A stretch of 64,000 nucleotides of DNA from contig OV277870.1 of assembly GCA_922989275.2 (NCBI GenBank), forward strand, positions 37,754,356 to 37,818,355. The letters are read 5' to 3'. This stretch comes from Gari tellinella. Taxonomy: Eukaryota > Mollusca > Bivalvia > Cardiida > Psammobiidae. A model generated the notes under the pieces. That model was not told where the DNA came from, did no database searches, and saw nothing but the letters and a program-made list of their open reading frames with translations. Both the position numbers and the translations under genes were made by a program. Positions 57,229 to 64,000 of this stretch are shown here, one piece after another. Numbering within the stretch: position 1 is the first letter of the stretch; each line of letters opens with the position of its first letter.

Positions 57229-57412
57229 AAACGATTTAATTATATATGCTTTACTTTTCACTTACATTAATTAATAATCTGCTATTTCATCTCCTTAATA
57301 GTGACTGTTTTACCCATTAACAGTTTTCTAGTAACATAATTACATGTATATGCATCATTTTACAAAAAAAACAACATACATCATTTATTATGAAGAGTGA
57401 CATTTGTCCTAT

Positions 57413-57487
57413 GCAAACAGTGTAGATCCTGATCTGAGGGCTCCTTAATGAACAGAAGCTCTCCGACCAGGGTCTGCATATTTGCTG
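57413..57487. repeat. HpA palindrome, imperfect
   Basis: gcaaacagtgtagatcctga and accagggtctgcatatttgc arms, larger loop. Confidence 0.75.
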
Positions 57488-57685
57488 TTTTACAATTTGT
57501 AAAAAGTATCTATAAATAAATTATAATCAAAGTTGGACTTATAGATTGATTTGTGGAGTGAATGACTGTATATGGAATAAGGGAACTCATGCTGAGTAAG
57601 TTACAGATCATAAAACACACTAATAGTGCACACCTCAACTCCTGATCATATCTCCCACAACAATGGCAAAAAATATAAGGTGATG

Positions 57686-57899
57686 CGACAATAAAACCTT
57701 TTTAAATAGCCAATCAATTTAGAAACATGATCTTCTAAGAAGAAGTATTGTAGTTTAATGCAGGACAAAAGTAATGCAGAAAGCTCCTGTAGGAGCTTTC
57801 TCCATTACTTTTATCCTGCATTAAACTGGAACATGTGTGAAAAGTGTCTTTATTTAGATGCATGATGGTTTTGATGGTGGTTTGATATAGGTATGACTG
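57686..57899. mobile_element. P2 pogo-like MITE
   Basis: Right end tttgatataggtatgACTG followed by TA. Core 57752-57827 with arms agtttaatgcaggacaaaag and loop tgta. The left end is eroded (acaataaaacctttttaaat). Confidence 0.8.
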
Positions 57900-58368
57900 T
57901 ATTGACAAAATTGATCATTTGGGTGTGAGAGTAATTTGATCTTGATTACCCTACATGTAATGATAGATGCTGGACTGGTGTAGAGTACAATGGCCTTGGG
58001 GATCTGTCCGCCTTTTGTCTTTGAGCTGGTGTATTTTATTGACATTTAGTGAATATTTCATGAACAATAAAGTAGAATTCTGTTCCTTTGATAGCCTTGG
58101 AATTGTGTTACACGTGCTGGTATTGTGTATACTGTTTTTTACGGCCACTTGAGAGGTTTTACTTGCAATGAAGATCCGCTAGTAACATGATACCGATCTT
58201 CTCAGTTTTCAGTACCAGAGAGAAACAAAAAACAATAGCAATAAATGTTATACCAATGATAGTCCATTGTGATGACCACTGAAATAATAGCGGAGATCAT
58301 AAAAAATAGCAGCTTTGAAGCTTGATCTAGGCTTGTGCCTCTATTGGTTTGGTTTGAACCCCAGACTA

Positions 58369-58420
58369 TTACAGGGCTGCCATTTCTCCGGATTTTTCCT
58401 AAATCTCCGATTTATTTTTC
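58369..58420 (-). repeat. Dispersed repeat L, inverted copy
   Basis: agggctgccatttctccgga and tttttcctaaatctccga, complement of the repeat at 60431-60505. Confidence 0.65.
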
Positions 58421-58425
58421 TTGTA

Positions 58426-58548
58426 CATAGTAGCTTAAAGCAGGCTGAGAGTAAAGCAGATTGCGCCTAATCTTAGGCGCATTCTGCTTTACTCCAAGCC
58501 AGCTTTAAGCAGCCACGTGTCAAAAAGCTAGAAACAGATGATGGGGTA
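58426..58548. mobile_element. T3-type hairpin with left halves on both sides
   Basis: gtagcttaaagcaggctgag to agctagaaacagatgatggg. Loop expanded by a few bases (gcgcctaatcttaggcgc). Confidence 0.8.
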
Positions 58549-58549
58549 C

Positions 58550-58990
58550 AGGTACGATTCGTAAAATCGCACATGAAAAAATGCAAATTTGGAAATATTA
58601 GGAATTTTTCATGTCAACTTATGGCAGCCTTTCTATTACAGGACAAAAACTGTCCAGTCATGCAGTAGCACAATGTCATGATATGTACCTGGCATGTGTC
58701 AACTGTTTGGATTCAAATCTAATTGATTCAGTTTTAGCCTCAGCCCATATATACCTAGACCCCCCTCCCTAAAATTAAAAAAGGACATTAGGTAGACAGT
58801 GTAGACCCAAACCATTTCACATCAGATCATAATATATATAGTAAAAAAGATTAATTTTCAAAATATTTATCAAATATCTACAAGTAAAAATATTTTAGCT
58901 TGCAACATTTAATATCGTAATTACTTGTTCCAAAATATAAACTTGTCGTAGATTTTATGCATTTTATCAGAAGAAACTCTTGTAAGAATG
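58550..58990. other. Intronic DNA with an HpA left-half
   Basis: gacagtgtagacccaaacca at 58795 is an HpA left-arm remnant. Nothing else recognised. Confidence 0.45.
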
Positions 58991-59047
58991 TCAAACAGTT
59001 CAGATCCAGATAAGTATTTCATCTGATTTATATCTAAACTGTTTGCA
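58990..59047. repeat. HpG palindrome, imperfect
   Basis: tcaaacagttcagatccaga and gatttatatctaaactgttt arms. Confidence 0.72.
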
Positions 59048-59194
59048 AATTCAAGGCTTATAGTATAGTGGGGCTTGGCAATGAATTGTTGTAATCTAAA
59101 GATTTAAAAGTGTTGAGATTGGAAGTTAAGGTCTGGCAATTAAGAAGTCAGGTGCTTCTCAACCTCAAATGGTGATTCTGAATGTTATGAAATA

Positions 59195-59366
59195 CAGACA
59201 TACTTGTATTAAACAGCTAACTAAAACACAGTCAATTAGCAGTCTTTAAGACACCTGACAGCTTAATGCAGGACAAAAGTACCTCCTTCATTAAACAGTC
59301 ACCTAGCTGCCATCTATGGTACCTACATGTCTCATTAAAGAGTGGCTGCTAAATACAAGATTGACT
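59195..59366. mobile_element. P2 pogo-like MITE with deleted core
   Basis: TA-cagacatacttgtattaaac left and gctaaatacaagattgact right termini, nearly complementary. The hairpin centre is deleted (gcaggacaaaagtacctcct). Confidence 0.78.
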
Positions 59367-59504
59367 ATCATTTATCTGTGATAATCGGTATCTCTATATG
59401 TGCTGAGGTAATGATAATAAAATTGGTTATCAGAGCACCTGTTGATTCCGCTGATTGTCTACTGTAGTACTCACAGGTTACTGTCTCACCTGTGCTAAAT
59501 GTTG

Positions 59505-59747
59505 TTAACCCTTTACTCCATAAATACGCATTTTTACGCTTCTAAATTAATCCTCTACTGAAAAAATAGTTCTCATTTTATGCAGTGATGAATATGTATC
59601 ATATGAAATATTGTCTATATTCTAGCAGATGGTAGCTTAAAGCAGGCTGAAAGTAAAGCAGAATGCGCCTTAAGGCACATTCTGCTTTACTTTCAACCTG
59701 CTTTAAGTGTTCTGTCTTCAATACTAGAAACAGGTTATGGGTAATTA
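59505..59747 (-). mobile_element. T3 MITE
   Basis: TTAACCCTTTACTCCATAAA to acaggttatgggtaatTAAA. Intact hairpin. Confidence 0.87.
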
Positions 59748-59865
59748 AATGTTTAATGTTGCCAATCAAGAAAAGAATGCATACATTAATTATAGCTACA
59801 TCTGTCTTTCAGTCAGGTGGCAGATTAAAGCAAAATAAAACTTGTGTACACTGTCGCAATAAATA

Positions 59866-59955
59866 TTAAGCCTATACAACCATACCCTGTTTCTTCGTAT
59901 TGAAAGATGGGTGACCACTGAAAGCAGGCTGAAAGTAGAGCAGAATACACCTTAA
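59866..59955 (+). mobile_element. T3 left half, broken at T1
   Basis: ttaagcctatacaaccatac to agtagagcagaatacacc. The right half is not found after the T1 element. Confidence 0.7.
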
Positions 59956-60199
59956 CTCTTTGAACCCTAGTCCCGCATATAGGCGTGCTTTTCAAACAGT
60001 GTACATGTGTAGTACACATGTCCTATACAAACAGTGAAGACCCAGATCAGAGGGCTCCGAAAGGAGCCCTCTGATCAGGGTCTTCACTGTTTGTCATAAT
60101 GCCAAACATTGACAAAAACAACCCTTAAAAGTCAGAAATGGACTAGACTAAAATGGAAAATGGAATTGTCCATTTAAAGTTTTAGGGAGGAAAGAGTTG
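59952..60199 (-). mobile_element. T1 MITE
   Basis: TTAACTCTTTGAACCCTAGT to agggaggaaagagttga; right TTAA mutated to TTGA. HpA loop gaaa. Confidence 0.93.
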
Positions 60200-60347
60200 A
60201 GGCAAATTTTGAGTTAAGAATTGTACCTTTAAAAACATGCTATTCTTGGGCTTTTGTGTTCAAAGCCATCTTTCCAAAACAATATATCACACCATTACAG
60301 CCATAATCTTCATTAAAGCATATTCAACATACCAGAATAAACTATAT

Positions 60348-60505
60348 ATTTCAATGAAATTGGAAGATTTAAGAAAAATTCCATAGGTCTGGAAAATGAA
60401 GAAAATTCAAGAGAAATTGCAGCCCTACTTTATTTCAATGAAATTCAAAGATTTTAGAAAAATTCCGTAGGTCTGGAGAATTTCAGATCTAGAAATGGCA
60501 GCCCT
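60348..60505 (+). repeat. Repeat L, two tandem copies
   Basis: tatttcaatgaaattggaag to ttgcagccct (60348-60424) and tatttcaatgaaattcaaag to atggcagccct (60431-60505), period about 83 bp, diverged. Confidence 0.8.
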
Positions 60506-60821
60506 GCATCTTGAAATCTTTTGAGTGTTGAGAGAATGAAGATTCAAAATGTTTGATGAATCATTATCAGTCAGACTGATGCATCAAATAAATCTAATTT
60601 TACAGCAATCTTTGTCTCATTCCCTCTACTTTTTACACACTTGTCATCCTGTAAAAATGTCAACTGCATTAAATTGTTTTTGGAGATAAAACCAATAGCC
60701 TTTTGATTTTAATTGGCAGTGTTAAAATTTGTTGGATCAGATAACTGGTCAGAATCCAACTTTTGTGTTTATCCAAGCTGTTTGAAAGGTTTTGCATATT
60801 ACCATTAAAAACGGACGTATA

Positions 60822-61111
60822 ATTGAACCTATTACTCCATAAATATGCCTTTTAACATCTTAAATTATTCCTGCACTGAAGAAAATAGTTCCACTTTATA
60901 CAGGCATGAATATATAACCATAAGAAATATGTTCTTTACACTAGTAGATAATAAATTAAAGCAGGCTGAATTGTTTTTGTAAAGCAGAATGCGCCTTAAG
61001 ATGCATTCTGCTTTACTGTCAACCTGTTTTAAGTGGTCACCAATATTCAATACATTGTACTAGAACCAGGCTATTGTGATGAGTCTAAAAAAAAAGGGAG
61101 TAATGGGTTAA
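60822..61111 (-). mobile_element. T3 MITE
   Basis: ttgaacctattactccataa to gggagtaatgggTTAA. A small insertion lies in the left arm (gaattgtttttgtaaagc) and an A-run near the right end. Confidence 0.85.
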
Positions 61112-61560
61112 AAAAGGGATGTATAATTTAACTTAATCCATCTTTCTGATCATAATATCTGGGTTTTTACTGTATATTGACTTGGTTTGCTGATAATTAG
61201 TGTTGTTAGTATTCAAAAGCTATTATTTGCAATGAAATGCTCGCAAATTTTCCTCAAGACCATAATTATCACTGCCGGGGTAGGTTGCCTAGAAGTGCTA
61301 TGGCCGACAATATTCCAACAAGCATGAAATCTTGTGTAATTTTTACACAATTATGGGATTTTGGCATACGCTTGGAAATTATACTTAATAGGGGTATACA
61401 AATTTATTCTGATTCTCTGTTTGCTGACAATTGGTTACGAAGAGAGGTACCATAGATATCAAAACAATTTGGACACCCTGTGTATTGCTGTAATTATCAT
61501 AAAATTTGATCTTATTTGCTATATTTCACAGTAATTTGTCCAAAAGGTGCAAAATGAGTG

Positions 61561-61628
61561 GCAAACAGTGTAGACCCTGATCAGACTGCTCCTGAGGGAG
61601 CAGTCTGATCAGGGTCTACTCTGTTTGC
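61561..61628. repeat. HpA palindrome
   Basis: 32-nt arms from gcaaacagtgtagaccctga, loop tgag, one mismatch. Free-standing. Confidence 0.92.
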
Positions 61629-62375
61629 TCAGGCCTGTGTGTCCCAATTCTAAATATGAGGGGGACGGGGATAACTCAACTTTATAATTGATTCAAGCTG
61701 TGCAAAATTTACGGAACTCTATTTTTTGCACGTTTATGTGATAATATACTGTTATTACATCCACTCAATACCCAACACATTGATAGTGTTTAAACAGGTA
61801 GCAACTGATGATGCAGGTTGGCTTTCATGGGACAGGTTTAACTAAATATTATTTTGCCAGCATGCATGGTGTCTTATTGTATATACTGCAAGAGTTTGAT
61901 GCCAAGCATTTCATACTTATAGTCTGTCTATGCCACTGTTGGTGGATATGCATTTCTTTATGACAGACAGGTATTACAGTTTCTAAAAGCAGCTGAAACT
62001 GCACAGACTCAACATGTCTGGTGTCATACTTGTCAAGTTTGTACTCGTTGTTTGTAGTCTCTTTGCCACCATAGTAGATAGACTTTTCTTTGAAAGTATT
62101 ACTATAGTGACACATAATGCCATAGTTCTAGTGGCTGAAAGTGTCTAGACTCCTGACTACTTTATTGTGTCATTGTGGTAATATTTTGGTACCCGTCTTT
62201 TATGGCAACTACTTCTTCGATGGTCAATGCATATAGAAAACATTTGGTATCAAGCTCAATAAAATACTTGATTAAAAACACTGTGTGTGTACATGTACAG
62301 ATCTTTATAAAATGTAAGTAAGGTGTTTGTTGCCCAGCTTTATAATGATTAGCCTCGGAAAGTGATAGACAGATT
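61629..62375. other. Unique intronic DNA
   Basis: No repeat family or gene recognised. An 88-codon minus-strand frame at 61849-62115 shows no features. Confidence 0.5.
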
Positions 62376-62377
62376 TC

Positions 62378-62465
62378 ATCTTAATAACGCAGAAAAGTAG
62401 CAATGCAGAAAGCTCCTTTTGGAGCTTTCTGTATTACTCTTGTACTGCAATAGGCAACCACTTGG
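62378..62465. mobile_element. P2 hairpin core
   Basis: atcttaataacgcagaaaag and ttgtactgcaataggcaacc arms around agctccttttggagct. Confidence 0.75.
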
Positions 62466-62839
62466 CTTTAATTCTCCATCACTCGTGATGGTGCCTAATG
62501 CGTCTTTAGTTGTGTTGTTGCGTTCTACATTAAGCAACCACCTGTCATTGAACTTCCTTGTACTCCTTTATCTAATTGTCAATTAACACGGACTTAATTG
62601 TACAGAAGCGTGTATGTTTCATTGGTTCATGATGAAAAGTTATTCTGTTGGCAGCATGTATGACCTGGCAACGTGAAACAGTTTTCCCTGACATTATTAT
62701 CTGAATTCCCCACTGCCTCATTTAACATAACACAAATGTGTTTGATCCCCGGCCAGTCGCTACTACCTATCTGGTGCTGAATGGTTTACCCCTATAGTGC
62801 TAGAACTGGATGTATAAATTTAAAGTAAACATGTATATA

Positions 62840-62907
62840 ACAAACAGTAAAGATCCTGATCAAAGGGCTCCTTCTGGAGCCCTTTGATCAGGATCTTTAC
62901 TGTTTGT
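62840..62907. repeat. HpA palindrome, perfect
   Basis: 32-nt arms from acaaacagtaaagatcctga with no mismatch and loop ttct. Confidence 0.93.
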
Positions 62908-63247
62908 CGTGTATACTTTTATCTATTTTAAGGACAACTCCGTCTAGAGTCAATGTAAAGTGATAATTTATCGGGAAAAGGGGATGCATTAAATATTAAA
63001 ATTCAGCTTTATAAGGGTTAATTGTTAAGCAATGGTTAGGTAAAAACAAAGGTAAAAAAGATTGATGGTTATACAGCGTGACAGTTCCACTGGATTGCAG
63101 ACTTGCAGGATGATGTGGCCAGAAGTTTTTGCTCTGTATTAATAGTTTTCGATGATCACAGTGTTTCATGTATGCTGTATGTAACATACCTGGCCACATA
63201 ATGTACTCCAAGTAAACTTTATGATAGAACATTGTACTGTCAGCCAT

Positions 63248-63453
63248 TTAACCCATGACCTGTTTCCAGTTTTGAAAACAGGTGACTGCTTAAAGCAGGT
63301 TGAAAGGAAAGCAGAATGTTTATTCTGCTTTACTTTCAGCCTGCTTTAATTGAGCTGTATATAACCATCGTCCTGCTAGAATATAGAAAATATTTCTTAT
63401 GATACATATTCATTGACTGTATAAGTTGGAACTTATTTTCAGAATTTTGGTTA
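63248..63453 (+). mobile_element. T3 MITE 67 bp before the Cys-rich Eph exon
   Basis: TTAACCCATGACCTGTTTCC, hairpin with shortened loop (gaatgtttattc), right half to ttggaacttattttcag; the usual right terminus is lost, though ggTTAA occurs at about 63450. Confidence 0.82.
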
Positions 63454-63519
63454 ACAACTTGTCAAACCACATGTCATAAGCAATTGTATACTTATATATT
63501 CATGTTTGTATATTTTCAG

Positions 63520-63675
63520 CATGCAAACCTGGCTATTTCAAGTGGGACGTGGATGATTACATCTGTTCTAAATGTCCAGATCACAGCCATACAGAGCGGG
63601 AACAGTCGGTAGAATGCCAGTGTGTGTCCAGCTACTACAGGGCCGACAAAGACCCCAAACACATGCCTTGTACAA
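63520..63675 (+). CDS. Eph: Eph receptor tyrosine kinase, next exon: Cys-rich GCC2/GCC3-like repeat
   Basis: A 156-bp exon in phase 1 at both ends. The split first codon joins the terminal C of the previous exon to give P-C-K-P-G-Y-F-K. It then reads CSKCPDHSHT, ECQCVSSYYRADKDP and MPCT, the pattern of the Eph cysteine-rich segment (CxPGxFK, CxxCPxxS, CxCxxxYYRAxxDPxxMPCT) just before the fibronectin III repeats. Acceptor tatattttcag and donor gtatgt are consensus. From memory, the equivalent vertebrate exon is also 156 bp. The segment lies between the ephrin-binding head and the FN3 stalk and contributes to receptor clustering in the family. Roughly 35 kb of intron separates it from the previous exon. 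Later exons are beyond the window. Confidence 0.97.
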
Positions 63676-63811
63676 GTATGTACTATTTTACTGTAATAGT
63701 CTTCTTTTCAGATGTCATAATTGAGGGGTTTTTACTGTATTGGCCATATTGGCATAACATAGTATAATATTAACCAACTTAGGCCTAATGTCTAGTATAA
63801 AGTTAACATTG

Positions 63812-63874
63812 ACAAACAGTGTAGACCATGATATGCCGGGTTATGTGGTGTCTCATCAGGGTCTGCACTGTTTG
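63812..63874. repeat. HpA/HpG intermediate hairpin
   Basis: gacaaacagtgtagaccatg and tcatcagggtctgcactgtt with a mismatched centre. Confidence 0.75.
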
Positions 63875-63972
63875 CTATATCAATGAAATAATTTTTCTGT
63901 ATGGACATCTTTAGATCACCATTGTATATCTACATTGAAATATTTCAGCAAGTATACTAAAGTGAACATTGT

Positions 63973-64000
63973 CAAACAGTGTAGACCCTGATGAGACGCT
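63973..64000 (+). repeat. HpA/HpG arm cut by the window edge
   Basis: caaacagtgtagaccctgat then gagacgct. The right arm would lie beyond the window. Confidence 0.7.

Larger units (their letters stand above)
28493..63519 (+). other. Eph: Eph intron between ephrin-binding and Cys-rich exons
   Basis: About 35.0 kb, from donor gtaagt to acceptor tatattttcag, phase 1. It is dense in hairpin MITEs, with a 1.0-kb pogo-like element, a solo LTR and a GGTCA-rich repeat. No nested gene was recognised on either strand. Confidence 0.92.
63676..64000 (+). other. Eph: Start of next Eph intron (truncated by window)
   Basis: Begins with donor gtatgt. It contains one HpA/HpG hairpin and the left arm of another at the window edge. 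Confidence 0.88.

Noticed and set aside
1581..63874. Hairpins as bacterial terminators
   Set aside because: They are dispersed eukaryotic palindromes with no U-tract logic or operons; the window is an animal intron.

Overview
The window is animal nuclear DNA, most likely from a bivalve mollusc. It holds two coding exons of one Eph receptor tyrosine kinase gene on the + strand, separated by about 35 kb of intron. The bivalve call is inference: an intron-rich single-copy-type Eph gene, AT-rich DNA crowded with short hairpin MITEs, and a GGTCAAGGTCA-rich dispersed repeat of a kind I associate with molluscs. No bacterial-style genes, CRISPR arrays or convincing RNA genes were seen. Apart from the two exons, no open reading frame looks like a protein gene.

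Gene layout: 1-27807 is the 3' part of an upstream Eph intron. 27808-28492 encodes the ephrin-binding domain and the start of the cysteine-rich region. 28493-63519 is intron. 63520-63675 (156 bp) encodes the next cysteine-rich (GCC2/GCC3-like) repeat. 63676-64000 starts the next intron. Both exons have consensus AG and GT splice borders and join in phase 1. The signal peptide, fibronectin III repeats, membrane helix, kinase and SAM domains lie outside the window.

The introns are packed with short non-autonomous DNA elements, most built around a near-perfect hairpin. I name the families locally. T1-T4 have TTAA at both ends (piggyBac-like): T1 starts TTAACTCTTTCCTCCC (about 251 bp, nine copies), T2 TTAACTCTTTCAACACC, T3 TTAACCCATTACCCCATAG (about 250 bp, more than twenty copies), T4 TTAACCCTTAGCCCGCC (214 bp, two copies). 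P1-P3 have TA plus CAGT ends (pogo/Tigger-like): P1 CAGTAAAACCTCTCTATTAC, P2 CAGTCAAACCTGTGTTAAAC, P3 CAGTCCAAACTCGTTAATCC. H1 has CAGGGCTCCAGATAAG ends and one copy has an exact 8-bp target duplication (hAT-like). HpA (CAAACAGTGTAGACCCTGAT) and HpG (CAAACAGTTTGGATCCAGAT) are 60-70 bp palindromes found both alone and as the core of T1, T2 and T4.

Most notable: (1) the hairpin arms of P1, P2 and T3 are the same 34-nt homologous module with a 4-nt loop although the termini belong to different superfamily types; (2) a P1 element at 5558-7484 carries 22 exact-length 82-bp tandem copies, whose period equals the spacing of a 9-10 bp microhomology already present in an unexpanded P1 copy; (3) many TTAA elements nest inside older elements at TTAA, giving filled/empty site proof and a relative chronology; (4) a 189-bp solo LTR with a near-perfect 5-bp target duplication splits one hairpin; (5) three stretches of unique intron are directly duplicated around a MITE; (6) a CpG-rich patch with CCAAT, CRE and ATGGCGG motifs lies in the upstream intron.
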